Origin: JAZLIT01 sp045617525
GTDB taxonomy: Bacteria; Bacillota; Bacilli; Bacillales_A; Planococcaceae
Reading direction: 5' to 3'
Length of the DNA: 18,190 nucleotides
NCBI GenBank assembly: GCA_045617525.1
Contig: JAZLIT010000082.1
Coordinates: 1-18,190 of the forward strand
Position 1 is the first letter of the stretch; each line of letters starts with the position of its first letter. This document shows positions 6,889 to 14,617 of the stretch, piece after piece. Below the pieces are notes generated by a model. It had not been told where the DNA came from and searched no databases. It saw only the letters and a list, made by a program, of their open reading frames with translations. A program made the position numbers and the translations under genes.

Positions 6889-7521
6889 TTGAAACATATT
6901 AAAACATTTTACAGTGCACAGCTAGACACAAAACACGGCACGGTACATGTTGAGGGGCCTGTTACATCCGAACAAATGGCTGCTTTTACACTGCATGACG
7001 ATTTAAAGGCTTTTCGTCCTGCACATTTGCAGCATAAAGCTTTAGTTGAAATTGCTGGACTTGATGAAGGCCGAATTATCGTTATTCGAAATGAACAGTT
7101 AGTAGTAGGATATGTAACATACCTTTATCCAGATCCATTAGAACGATGGGCGGAAGATAAAATAGACGATATGATTGAATTAGGGGCAATCGAAGTCATA
7201 CCTGCATACCGCGGTGGCGGTGTAGGGAAAAAATTACTCAACATTTCATTTATGGGAGATGAAATGGAGGATTATTTAGTCATTACAACTGAATATTATT
7301 GGCATTGGGATTTAAAAGGCTCTGGCCTTAGTGTATGGGATTATCGCAAAATGATGGAGCGCATGATGAGTTCGGTCGGCTTTGAATATTTTGCAACGGA
7401 TGATCCAGAAATCACTTCGCATCCCGCTAACTGCTTAATGGCACGTGTTGGTAAGCGTGTTGGCACAAAAACAATGGAACGCTTTGACCGTCTTCGATTT
7501 AGAAGTCGCTTTATGTATTAA
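6889..7521 (+). CDS. acuA: GNAT-type protein acetyltransferase acting on AcsA
   Basis: AcuA acetylates the active-site lysine of acetyl-CoA synthetase and switches it off, so that ATP is not wasted when acetyl-CoA is plentiful. The protein has 210 residues, normal for the family. The acetyl-CoA binding loop is PAYRGGGVGKKLL (105-117), with the R-G-G-G-V-G turn. Translation starts at a TTG (6889); the ribosome site GGGTGGTG lies just upstream and the family N terminus begins at this point. It is first in acuABC and diverges from its substrate gene acsA. The identification rests on the protein sequence and on this exact gene neighbourhood. Confidence 0.93.
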   Translation: MKHIKTFYSAQLDTKHGTVHVEGPVTSEQMAAFTLHDDLKAFRPAHLQHKALVEIAGLDEGRIIVIRNEQLVVGYVTYLYPDPLERWAEDKIDDMIELGAIEVIPAYRGGGVGKKLLNISFMGDEMEDYLVITTEYYWHWDLKGSGLSVWDYRKMMERMMSSVGFEYFATDDPEITSHPANCLMARVGKRVGTKTMERFDRLRFRSRFMY

Positions 7522-7547
7522 TTTCAATTAACAAAGGGGAATGTTAA

Positions 7548-8195
7548 ATGATTGCTGAACAAATAATGCATACAAATTTACACAAAATTTCACCAACAAA
7601 CACTGTACGCGAAGGACTTCAAGTTATGCGTGACCATTCCATTCGCCATTTACCTGTCGTGAATGAGCGTATGGAATTAATTGGTCTCATTACAGAGCAT
7701 GATATTAAAGCCGCAGCTCCTTCAAACTTACTTTTAAATCCAAGTTTCGAATTTTATAATACATCGATTGAAAAAATAATGCGCGTAAATCCAATTGTTG
7801 CACATCCTCTCGATTTTGTTGAAGAAATCGCTTTAACTTTCTACGAACAAAAAATTGGTTGTATTCCAATTGTTTCAGGTGGAATACTCGTTGGAATCGT
7901 GACGACATCTGATCTACTATATACATATATGGAGCTTACTGGCTCAACAATACCAGGTTCAAAAATTGAAATTCGTGTAGAAAATCGACCAGGGCTTTTA
8001 TATGAAATTACAGAAGTTTTCAAGGCACATAATGCAAATGTCATAAGTGTACTCGTTTATGCGGATCATCAAAGTAAAGTACATTCCATCGTATCTGTGC
8101 GAATTCGTATATTAAATCCCACTAAACTGATTGAAGCATTACGTGCTGAGGGCTTTCATGTACTTTGGCCAAATGTTCCTGGCATAACTATATGA
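7548..8195 (+). CDS. acuB: AcuB, tandem CBS and ACT domain protein
   Basis: The 215-residue protein has two CBS motifs in its first part (about 5-60, with RHLPVVNERMELIGLITEHDI, and about 75-130, with GCIPIVSGGILVGIVTTSDLL). A C-terminal ACT-like domain covers about 139-214, beginning KIEIRVENRPGLLYEI. CBS pairs usually bind adenine nucleotides or derivatives and ACT domains small ligands, so a sensor role within acetate control is plausible, but its precise job is not settled. It has a good ribosome site (AAAGGGG, 7533-7539) and ends in an ATGA overlap with acuC. Confidence 0.92.
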   Translation: MIAEQIMHTNLHKISPTNTVREGLQVMRDHSIRHLPVVNERMELIGLITEHDIKAAAPSNLLLNPSFEFYNTSIEKIMRVNPIVAHPLDFVEEIALTFYEQKIGCIPIVSGGILVGIVTTSDLLYTYMELTGSTIPGSKIEIRVENRPGLLYEITEVFKAHNANVISVLVYADHQSKVHSIVSVRIRILNPTKLIEALRAEGFHVLWPNVPGITI

Positions 8196-9349
8196 GCAAA
8201 CCAGCTTTCATATACTCACTAGAGCAGCTAGGCTATAAATTTTCAGAATCTCACCCGTTTAACCATAAACGACTACACTTAACGGTGGATTTATTGCAAA
8301 GAATAGGCGCAATCGACGAGACGCAAATTATTCCACCTCGTATGGCAACAGACGAGGAAATCGCCCTGGCACACGACCCCGTCTATATTGATATTGTCAA
8401 AAAAGCGGGTCATGGGGAATTAACACCTCAGCAATGTGAATCTTACGGCATTGGTACAGATGATACACCGATTTTTGAGAACATGCATGAAGCTAGTGCT
8501 TTATTGGTTGGTGGTACATTGCAAGCTGTTGACCAGGTTCTGCAAGGGAAATCTGCACATGCCATCAATTTAGGTGGCGGCTTGCATCATGGATTCCGCG
8601 GTAGAGCTTCTGGCTTTTGCATTTATAATGATAGCAGCGTTGCCATTAAATATATTCAAAAAAATTACGGCATGCGTGTGCTTTACGTTGATACGGATGC
8701 CCATCATGGTGACGGTGTACAATGGGCATTTTACGATGACCCAAATGTTTGCACGCTTTCGATTCATGAAACAGGGCGTTATTTATTCCCTGGAACAGGC
8801 AATATTACCGAGCGCGGCAATGGTGAAGGCTACGGGACTTCCTTTAACTTCCCGATTGATGCCTTCACAGAGGACGAAAGCTTCCTTGAAATTTACGAAG
8901 CCGCGATGCGCGAAGTATTTGAGTTTTTTAAACCTGATGTTGTGCTTACTCAGAACGGTGCAGATGCACATTACTTTGACCCATTAACGCATTTATACAG
9001 TACGATGGCGATTTATCGTGAAATCCCGAAGCTTGCCCATAAGCTCGCGCATGAATATTGCGAAGGCAGGTGGATTGCAGTTGGCGGTGGTGGCTATGAC
9101 ATTTGGCGTGTTGTTCCACGTGCATGGTCAATGGTTTGGCTTGAGATGAACGATTTAGATATTCCAACCGGTCCACTACCACAAGATTGGCTTGATCGTT
9201 GGCAACCAGAATCTCCAGTTGAACTCATCCCGACTTGGGAAGATCCTGAAGCATTATTCGAGCCTGTACCACGTAAAGCAGAAATCGAGGAAAAAAATGC
9301 GCAAATGCTCAACAAGGCATTGCATTTCATACGCAGTGAACAAAAATAA
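8192..9349 (+). CDS. acuC: Class I histone-deacetylase-like protein deacetylase
   Basis: AcuC removes the acetyl group from AcsA and restores its activity. The 385-residue protein is an arginase/deacetylase-fold enzyme. The catalytic histidine pair is in GGGLHHGFRG (H132-H133). The zinc ligands expected from the family are D169 and H171 in VDTDAHHGDG and D259 in QNGADAH; the GGGGYD loop is also present. The start chosen is the ATG at 8192, which overlaps the acuB stop by four bases. An upstream in-frame TTG at 8165 would add nine residues but lies inside acuB and has no advantage. NAD-dependent deacetylation by sirtuins is a separate known route; no sirtuin is in this window. Confidence 0.95.
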   Translation: MSKPAFIYSLEQLGYKFSESHPFNHKRLHLTVDLLQRIGAIDETQIIPPRMATDEEIALAHDPVYIDIVKKAGHGELTPQQCESYGIGTDDTPIFENMHEASALLVGGTLQAVDQVLQGKSAHAINLGGGLHHGFRGRASGFCIYNDSSVAIKYIQKNYGMRVLYVDTDAHHGDGVQWAFYDDPNVCTLSIHETGRYLFPGTGNITERGNGEGYGTSFNFPIDAFTEDESFLEIYEAAMREVFEFFKPDVVLTQNGADAHYFDPLTHLYSTMAIYREIPKLAHKLAHEYCEGRWIAVGGGGYDIWRVVPRAWSMVWLEMNDLDIPTGPLPQDWLDRWQPESPVELIPTWEDPEALFEPVPRKAEIEEKNAQMLNKALHFIRSEQK

Positions 9350-9351
9350 AT

Positions 9352-9394
9352 AAAGACCTGTAGCAAAAGTGGATACTTCTGCAACAGGTCTTTT
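9352..9394. terminator. Bidirectional terminator between acuC and the convergent operon
   Basis: AAAGACCTGT (9352-9361) pairs with ACAGGTCTTT (9384-9393), with further pairing inside. It is followed by TTTT on the plus strand and by a T-rich stretch on the minus strand, so it can end both acuC and the sigma operon that comes toward it. Confidence 0.85.
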
Positions 9395-9395
9395 C

Positions 9396-9920
9396 TTATT
9401 GCACCGAATGGAACTTTGCCACTATTGCTTCAAAATCTGGCTCCACTTCCTCGTAAAAAGGAATCTTTAGAACTTCTGTCGTTTCATTAAAAAACGTAAC
9501 CTCATGAAAATCATAGGCTATCGGCTGACCATACTCTAAATATCCACTAAATTGCATTACAAAATATTTGGAACCTTCAACATTAAAATATATTAATTTT
9601 TTGTAATAGAGATCGTAACCCATAGTGTGTAACTTATAGCCATCGATTTGAATCGTGATTGTTTTGAAATTTCGCTTAAGAAAGCTTGCATGGTCGGCAG
9701 GTACAAGGAGATCAAATGTTAACGGGATATCTGTTGAAATTTCTTTGAGTCCTAATCTCTGCGCAACCATTAATGCCTCATGTTCTGGAATCGTGTAATT
9801 TAATTCCGGCGCCCATTCTTCTTGCATCACTTCGTCCATAAGAAAGGAATTCATATAAATTTTTGACCCCAAAAGTAGTAAAAAGGCTGTTATTATTAGC
9901 ATACTCAGAATTTTCCTCAT
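9396..9920 (-). CDS. Membrane-anchored protein of unknown function, third gene of sigma operon
   Basis: I do not recognise this 174-residue protein. It starts MRKILSMLIITAFLLLLGSK, a single N-terminal membrane segment or uncleaved signal (about 4-24) after a short positive end, so the rest should be outside the membrane. The exterior part is rich in beta-forming and aromatic residues (for example DGYKLHTMGYDLYYKKLIYF). The ATG at 9920 was chosen because GAGGAGGGG lies just before it; ATGs at 9935 and 9941 overlap or precede that ribosome site. It begins 11 bp after the preceding gene and ends next to a shared terminator, so it belongs to the ECF sigma operon and may be part of its signal sensing or its output. 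Confidence 0.7.
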   Translation of the reverse strand: MRKILSMLIITAFLLLLGSKIYMNSFLMDEVMQEEWAPELNYTIPEHEALMVAQRLGLKEISTDIPLTFDLLVPADHASFLKRNFKTITIQIDGYKLHTMGYDLYYKKLIYFNVEGSKYFVMQFSGYLEYGQPIAYDFHEVTFFNETTEVLKIPFYEEVEPDFEAIVAKFHSVQ

Positions 9921-9924
9921 TCTT

Positions 9925-9931
9925 CCCCTCC
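9925..9931 (-). promoter_or_regulatory. Ribosome binding site deciding the start at 9920
   Basis: GGAGGGG on the minus strand sits 4 bp before the ATG at 9920 once the following AAGA is counted. It lies between the stop codon of the upstream gene and this start, and argues against the two ATGs further upstream. Confidence 0.65.
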
Positions 9932-10831
9932 TCATAACCATGTAATAAAGCCTATAAATAAGATGCTAAAGCAGGCTGCTTTAAGTCCTTCTACAAGAAA
10001 CACTTTGCGGTTGCAATCCGTATTTCTAACAATCGTGAACTGTAATAATAAAAACGTTAGAAAATAACTAGCATATAGTACTATATGGGGAATTATTGAC
10101 ATCGTAAAGATTTGCGCAAATTGAACCCATACAACAAAAAGTAAACCAAACTCCCAAAAAATAAGTCGTAGCTTAGCCGGCTGCTTCCATCGATACAATA
10201 GCAATTCAATACCAATATACAAACCAATGACTATAAGCATAAATGCGTTCACTGCAATACGTGAATCCACGACGCTTGGAAGGAGTTCCAACACCTCATC
10301 CTGAGATACATTTTCGATGTAATAAAAAAGCTTCGTTTGAACATCCTCCACCAAAATTGTCTGATAGCCATTCTTATAAAACTTGAGCCTTAATTGTTGT
10401 TCATTGTCCATCACGACGATGACATCATTTAATATATCTTCAGTGGATCCATTATTACTTAACACAAGATTATTTAATAGATACTGCATTTTTTCAGCAT
10501 CCGTATCGTTGCGCTTCGTCCCTATATAAAACGCAGAATCGCGTACGAAATAATCTCCAGATGATGTTTCTAGTTTCGATACATAAAAATGACTCACGTT
10601 ACTTTCTTCCATCACCTGCTCAAGTGGTTGCGCTGCTATTTGTAGCGGGCGGTCAGGCTCAGCACTGTATGTTAAATACAAGACAACAAGCACGCACGCA
10701 ATCGCTGCAAGTACGGCTGGGTACTGCCAGTTGAAACGCTTCTTTTGCCTACTTAAAATTTTCTGCTCGAGCGCAGCATTCCATTTCGGCGCGCCGAGTT
10801 CACGGTCAATTTTCTCTCTCCACTTCGTCAT
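9932..10831 (-). CDS. Multi-pass membrane protein, candidate anti-sigma factor
   Basis: The 299-residue protein has a short charged cytoplasmic N terminus (1-35), one membrane segment (about 38-55), an outside domain of about 130 residues, and then several membrane segments (about 193-212, 219-241, 244-265, 283-299). This layout, and its place directly after an ECF sigma gene with a 26-bp overlap, fit a membrane-bound anti-sigma factor. The N-terminal part does not show the usual zinc-binding HxxxCxxC motif, so it is not a classical ZAS anti-sigma factor. I know no named family for it. GGAGGTG precedes the ATG. Another possibility is a membrane partner that is regulated by the sigma factor. 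Confidence 0.6.
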   Translation of the reverse strand: MTKWREKIDRELGAPKWNAALEQKILSRQKKRFNWQYPAVLAAIACVLVVLYLTYSAEPDRPLQIAAQPLEQVMEESNVSHFYVSKLETSSGDYFVRDSAFYIGTKRNDTDAEKMQYLLNNLVLSNNGSTEDILNDVIVVMDNEQQLRLKFYKNGYQTILVEDVQTKLFYYIENVSQDEVLELLPSVVDSRIAVNAFMLIVIGLYIGIELLLYRWKQPAKLRLIFWEFGLLFVVWVQFAQIFTMSIIPHIVLYASYFLTFLLLQFTIVRNTDCNRKVFLVEGLKAACFSILFIGFITWL

Positions 10832-11333
10832 CTTGCAGCACCTCCATTTGCGACTTTTTGAGTAATGGCTTAAGTAATGCTCGTGCCCTTGCTAAGCGCG
10901 TTTTCACTGTATTTTCATTGAGTGATAAAATCCCTGCAATTTCCTGGATTGAATAGGAGTCATAATAGAATAGGATAAGAACTTCACGATATTTCACTGG
11001 TAATTGAAAAAGTAAATCAACCAATTGCTGCTTTTGCTCTTTTTGGAGAAGATCTTGCTCAATTGAAGCGACAACTTGGTCCACCTCATGCGAAGGAAAC
11101 CATTGGCGCTTTTTTGCCTTCCAGCTACGTAAATAATTTTGACTTTTATGCACCGTAATTTTCACTAAAAACGTTTTTAAGGAGGACGCACCTTGGAAGT
11201 TTTGTTGCGTACTATACGCATAAAAAACATCCTGTACAATCTCTTCCGCTGCATTCCAATCCTTCACGTATAAATACGCAACACGTAAACAATATTCCCC
11301 ATGTTCACGCATCGCCTGCTGCAATTGCGTCAT
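10806..11333 (-). CDS. ECF-subfamily RNA polymerase sigma factor
   Basis: The 175-residue protein has sigma region 2 (about 20-75, with NAAEEIVQDVFYAYST and TFLVKITVHKSQNYLRSW) and region 4 (about 110-160, with LPVKYREVLILFYYDSYSIQEIAGILSLNENTVKTRLARARALL, the helix-turn-helix that reads -35 elements). Region 3 is absent, as in ECF factors. The ATG at 11333 was chosen; AAGGAG lies 7 bp before it, while a start at 11396 would put this site inside the gene. It leads a three-gene operon with two membrane proteins. The trigger and targets cannot be read from the sequence. Confidence 0.9.
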   Translation of the reverse strand: MTQLQQAMREHGEYCLRVAYLYVKDWNAAEEIVQDVFYAYSTQQNFQGASSLKTFLVKITVHKSQNYLRSWKAKKRQWFPSHEVDQVVASIEQDLLQKEQKQQLVDLLFQLPVKYREVLILFYYDSYSIQEIAGILSLNENTVKTRLARARALLKPLLKKSQMEVLQDDEVEREN

Positions 11334-11340
11334 CTCACCA

Positions 11341-11346
11341 CTCCTT
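11341..11346 (-). promoter_or_regulatory. Ribosome binding site deciding the sigma factor start
   Basis: AAGGAG on the minus strand with a 7-bp gap to the ATG at 11333. It favours this start over the in-frame ATG 21 codons upstream. Confidence 0.75.
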
Positions 11347-11422
11347 CTACACTCTATAGTAACTTTTTTCCACAATAAAGTTTCAAAAATTTCCAATATT
11401 TTATTTACGATAAAACGATATA

Positions 11423-11451
11423 TTGAATAAAAATACTTATTATAGTATAAA
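11423..11451 (+). promoter_or_regulatory. Sigma-A-like promoter of the GNAT gene
   Basis: TTGAAT (11423-11428) and TATAAA (11446-11451) are spaced by 17 bp. The downstream gene has GGAGGG shortly before its ATG, so the broken acetyltransferase still has intact expression signals. Confidence 0.6.
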
Positions 11452-11480
11452 TATACATATATCGGTAGGAGGGCTTTATA

Positions 11481-11918
11481 ATGATTAAAAACGAAATCAT
11501 AATGGACATGATGAAGATTGAAATTAGTGAAGTAACTCCTAGCAAGGATGACTATATGCGATTACATCAAACAACGGGTTGGAATGCTAAAGGTTTATAC
11601 ACCTATGAACAATTATATAGTGCAATTTGTAATAGTTGGTGCTCTGTTTCTATCTATCAGGACAGACGTTTGATTGGATTCGGAAGGATTATATCTGACG
11701 GGATCTATCAAACATTTATTTGTGACGTATTGGTCGATCCTGAATTTCAAGCTCAAGGTATCGGAACTAAATTAATGAATTAATTATTAATAAAATGTGA
11801 CAAGGAGGGGATAAAGTGGGTTCAATTATTTTGTGCGAAAGGAAAGCAAAATTTTTATGAGAAACTTGGCTTTATCACACGAGATGCTGAAGCTCCAGGT
11901 ATGTCTTTATTTTTATAA
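11481..11918 (+). pseudogene. GNAT acetyltransferase interrupted by one in-frame stop
   Basis: The first 100 codons encode the N-terminal part of a small GNAT acetyltransferase, ending in the acetyl-CoA loop (VDPEFQAQGIGTKLMN). A TAA follows at 11781-11783. Without any frame change, the next 44 codons read LLIKCDKEGIKWVQLFCAKGKQNFYEKLGFITRDAEAPGMSLFL and a true stop at 11916-11918. That continuation is the expected GNAT C-terminal half, including FYEKLGF. So a single base change, for example GAA or CAA to TAA, broke an otherwise full 145-codon gene. The substrate is unknown. Promoter and ribosome site look intact and the reading frame past the stop is clean, so the break is recent, or it is a sequencing error. 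Confidence 0.8.
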
Positions 11919-11959
11919 TTATTCAAGTTAAAATTTCACAACCAACTATTTATAAAATA

Positions 11960-11994
11960 TAAAAACGCTATTCATCTTACTAATGAATAGCGTT
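11960..11994 (-). terminator. Terminator of the serine acetyltransferase gene
   Basis: Twelve-base perfect arms AACGCTATTCAT (11964-11975) and ATGAATAGCGTT (11983-11994) with a seven-base loop. On the minus strand it is followed by a T-rich run. It also lies 46 bp beyond the end of the GNAT pseudogene on the other strand. Confidence 0.85.
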
Positions 11995-12008
11995 CCTCTA
12001 TTTCTTCT

Positions 12009-12950
12009 TTAAATTTCAAAATCAATATTATATGCTAGGCTATTACTAATGTTCGGAGATGGCTGCGAATTATATACACGTGAATATGGAGGAACCGTAT
12101 GTGTTAGCCATATATTACTTCCAAGCACTGTATCGTGGCCGATTTTCGTTTTCCCACCTAAAATTGTTGCACCTGCATAAATAACTACATTGTCACCAAT
12201 ATCAGGATGGCGCTTAACACCTTTAATCGGATTTCCATTCTCATCAAGCGGGAAGCTTAGAGCCCCTAATGTAACACCTTGATAGATTTTCACGTTGTTA
12301 CCGATCGTACAAGTTTCCCCAATTACGACACCTGTTCCATGGTCAATAAAGAAGGATTCACCAATTGAAGCACCCGGATGAATATCGATTCCTGTCAACT
12401 TATGTGCATATTCAGACATAATACGGGGGATGATTTGTATTTTCATTTTATATAACTCATGTGCAATACGATGAATTAATACAGCCAATGTTGATGGGTA
12501 ACTTAATAAAATCTCCTCTGTTGATAAAGCAGCTGGGTCTCCGTTGTAGGCAGCTTCAATATCTGTTTGGATTACTTTACGTATTTCAGGAAGTTTATTT
12601 AAAAGGTCCATAACAATTTCTTCTGCCTTTTCACGGCACTCCTCTTCCTTGCACTCACATTCATTTTTTGCTTGATGATAGACTAATACCTTTTCAATCA
12701 CGTCACGTAATTCAAGGGCAGCTGTGCTTAAATCATGGCCAATAGACACTCTAACACGCGTTTCATCTAACGGCTTAAATGTATAAATCCCGGGAAATAG
12801 TACCTCTTGAATATGATGTAGAACTTCATAAATTTTATCGCGCCCTGTGAATCCAATCGAATTTTCTATATCAAAATGTTGTTTATTAATTTCATTTAAA
12901 GACTTAGCGATATTAGGTACTTCTTTATTAATCCAATCATTTAATTTCAT
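12009..12950 (-). CDS. Serine O-acetyltransferase, EpsC type
   Basis: It acetylates serine from acetyl-CoA to O-acetylserine, the entry step of cysteine synthesis. The 313-residue protein has an N-terminal helical domain (1-185) longer than that of classical CysE, followed by a left-handed beta-helix of hexapeptide repeats (about 186-290). The active site is in IDIHPGASIGESFFIDHGTGVVIGET, with D203 and H204 matching the catalytic pair of CysE. The C terminus ends DFEI; a terminal isoleucine is what CysE uses to dock into cysteine synthase. An unusual cysteine cluster C98-E-C-K-E-E-E-C105 lies in the helical part. AAGGAG precedes the ATG. It stands alone, with no cysK beside it. Despite the family name EpsC, nothing here suggests polysaccharide genes. 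Confidence 0.9.
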   Translation of the reverse strand: MKLNDWINKEVPNIAKSLNEINKQHFDIENSIGFTGRDKIYEVLHHIQEVLFPGIYTFKPLDETRVRVSIGHDLSTAALELRDVIEKVLVYHQAKNECECKEEECREKAEEIVMDLLNKLPEIRKVIQTDIEAAYNGDPAALSTEEILLSYPSTLAVLIHRIAHELYKMKIQIIPRIMSEYAHKLTGIDIHPGASIGESFFIDHGTGVVIGETCTIGNNVKIYQGVTLGALSFPLDENGNPIKGVKRHPDIGDNVVIYAGATILGGKTKIGHDTVLGSNIWLTHTVPPYSRVYNSQPSPNISNSLAYNIDFEI

Positions 12951-13003
12951 TCTATTAACTCCTTATTTTCATACTTCTGCTTATAATACACCATAATCAG
13001 GAT

Positions 13004-13035
13004 AAAAAAACCCCCTCGATTTAATTTCGGAGGGG
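13004..13035 (-). terminator. Rho-independent terminator of ccpA
   Basis: On the minus strand, CCCCTCCGA (13035-13027) pairs with TCGAGGGG (13019-13012) with one bulge, followed by seven T. It lies about 10 bp after the ccpA stop. Confidence 0.85.
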
Positions 13036-13045
13036 ATATACTGAT

Positions 13046-14044
13046 TTATAAAGTTGAATTTCGTATTTCCAGTCGATGTGGTAGGATTACGTGTTTTTCA
13101 ATTACGACTTCTTTATTCAATAACTTAGTCAACAATCGCATCGCTACTGCGCCAATATCATAAAGCGGCAGTACAACGCTCGTCAATTGAGGACGAACCA
13201 TTCGAGCGAGCTTTGAATTTTCAAAGCTAATAATCTCTACATCTTGCGGCACAGATTTCCCTGCATCAAGTGCTCCGTGAACGAGACCAATTGCGATTTC
13301 ATCACTACCTGCAAAAATAGCAGTTGGCGCTACATCTAATGAAGAAAGTGTTTCCCAAGATATCATTGCCTCATCGTAAGTGCCATCATTTGAATCAATA
13401 AATGCTTCATTTAATTCAATTCCCGCATCTTGCAATGCTTTTTTATACGCAAGTAATTTATATTGTCCGTTAATTGTATATTCTAATGGTCCAGACACAA
13501 AAGCAATATGTTTATGACCTTTTTCGATAAAGACATTAATTGCCTCATATACAGCTTGGAAATAATCGATATTAACAGAAGCTGTTTGCGTGTTATCCGC
13601 GATTGAACCAGCTAATATAATGGGAACTGGAGAATGATTAATAATCTGCGCTACTGCGTCTGTCACATGATCGCTCATAATAACGATACCATCTACCTGT
13701 TTGCCAAGCATTGTATTTAAAAGCTCCAACTCTTTTTGCTCATTTTGATCTGAATTCGCTAAAATAATATTATAGCGATACATTGTGGCAATATCCTCAA
13801 TGCCTCGCGTTAATTCTGCATATAAGTTGTTCGAAATATCGGGAATAATTACCCCAACTGAAGTTGTTTTTTTACTTGCTAATCCCCGAGCTACTGCATT
13901 CGGACGATATTCAAGACGCTCAATTACATCGAGCACCTTTTTTCGTGTTGCTGGCTTTACGTTTTGATTACCATTCACTACACGAGAAACCGTCGCCATT
14001 GAAACACTTGCTTCTCGTGCCACATCATAAATTGTTACGGTCAT
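13046..14044 (-). CDS. ccpA: Catabolite control protein A, LacI-family regulator
   Basis: CcpA is the global carbon-catabolite regulator of Firmicutes. With HPr phosphorylated on serine it binds cre sites, repressing or activating genes. The 332-residue protein begins MTVTIYDVAREASVSMATVSRVVNG (helix-turn-helix and hinge, 1-60), followed by the periplasmic-binding-fold core. SKKTTSVGVIIPDISNN, ARGIEDIATMYRYNIILANSDQN-like residues and VRPQLTSVVLPLYDIGAVAMRLLTKLLNKE are close to B. subtilis CcpA. The ATG at 14044 was chosen; GAGAGGG lies just upstream, and a longer frame from 14095 would add 17 residues that no LacI protein has. It is a single gene with its own terminator. Confidence 0.95.
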   Translation of the reverse strand: MTVTIYDVAREASVSMATVSRVVNGNQNVKPATRKKVLDVIERLEYRPNAVARGLASKKTTSVGVIIPDISNNLYAELTRGIEDIATMYRYNIILANSDQNEQKELELLNTMLGKQVDGIVIMSDHVTDAVAQIINHSPVPIILAGSIADNTQTASVNIDYFQAVYEAINVFIEKGHKHIAFVSGPLEYTINGQYKLLAYKKALQDAGIELNEAFIDSNDGTYDEAMISWETLSSLDVAPTAIFAGSDEIAIGLVHGALDAGKSVPQDVEIISFENSKLARMVRPQLTSVVLPLYDIGAVAMRLLTKLLNKEVVIEKHVILPHRLEIRNSTL

Positions 14045-14079
14045 TTTTAGCGCCCTCTCATTTCTTATTGTATTTCCAT

Positions 14080-14107
14080 CATATAATACTTTCATTTAAT
14101 TTTACAA
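14080..14107 (-). promoter_or_regulatory. Possible ccpA promoter
   Basis: On the minus strand TTGTAA (14102-14107) and TATATG (14080-14085) are 16 bp apart. It is a weak match in an AT-rich stretch, but in the right place, about 36 bp before the start codon. Confidence 0.35.
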
Positions 14108-14184
14108 TAACTAGAAAATATTTTCCCAGTATTTAGAATTACGATTTCGAATAATTGTCATTATTTCAACTAAATAATAATTTT

Positions 14185-14607
14185 TCATTTCATACTAGCA
14201 GCTAGTTTTTCCTGTAGTTGAAAATACTGTGCTAATTCTTCTCCAGTAAATACAGAAAATAACTCTGTAAACAACTTTTCACCAATTGACTGCGCCTGTT
14301 TTAATGCGTTTAGCCCCTCAGGCGTAATCTGCAACTGAATCGTTCTACGATCTTTGTCGTCATATAATCGCTCTGCTAACCCTAAATCCACAAGCTTATT
14401 TGAAATGTTTGTCATTGCACCTTTTGTGAAGCCTAATAGTTCTGCTAATTCAACTTGTTTCCTTGCTCCACGAGTATTCAATTCGTTTAATACCAATATC
14501 GGTGACACACCTATTGGATATGTATATTGAGAAGTAAAACGTACAATATGTTCATTATTCATTTGCTCCACTAAATGAATTAATTGAAAAATACTTTTTT
14601 GTCTCAT
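14185..14607 (-). CDS. MarR-family transcriptional regulator
   Basis: The 140-residue protein has the winged helix of MarR proteins. The recognition part is QVELAELLGFTKGAMTNISNKLVDLGLAERLYDDKDRRTIQLQITPEG (about 51-98), where the D-x-R-D-like wing (DDKDRR) is typical. Helices on both sides would form the dimer interface. The ATG at 14607 is preferred: AAGGA at 14618-14622 is 10 bp upstream, while a TTG at 14616 would be too close to it. Its ligand is unknown. It lies between aroA and ccpA, two genes that are adjacent in B. subtilis, and has a perfect inverted repeat upstream that could be its own operator. Confidence 0.88.
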   Translation of the reverse strand: MRQKSIFQLIHLVEQMNNEHIVRFTSQYTYPIGVSPILVLNELNTRGARKQVELAELLGFTKGAMTNISNKLVDLGLAERLYDDKDRRTIQLQITPEGLNALKQAQSIGEKLFTELFSVFTGEELAQYFQLQEKLAASMK

Positions 14608-14617
14608 CGCTATCAAA

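Noticed and set aside
8574..8987. 137-codon frame in the second plus-strand frame within acuC
   Set aside because: acuC is conserved through this region with all catalytic residues, and the alternative frame has no motif or start signal.
11795..11860. Strong ribosome-site-like AAGGAGGGG and GTG inside the GNAT pseudogene as a restart
   Set aside because: The GTG is out of frame with the C-terminal half and its frame stops after 14 codons. The purine run simply encodes Lys-Glu-Gly.
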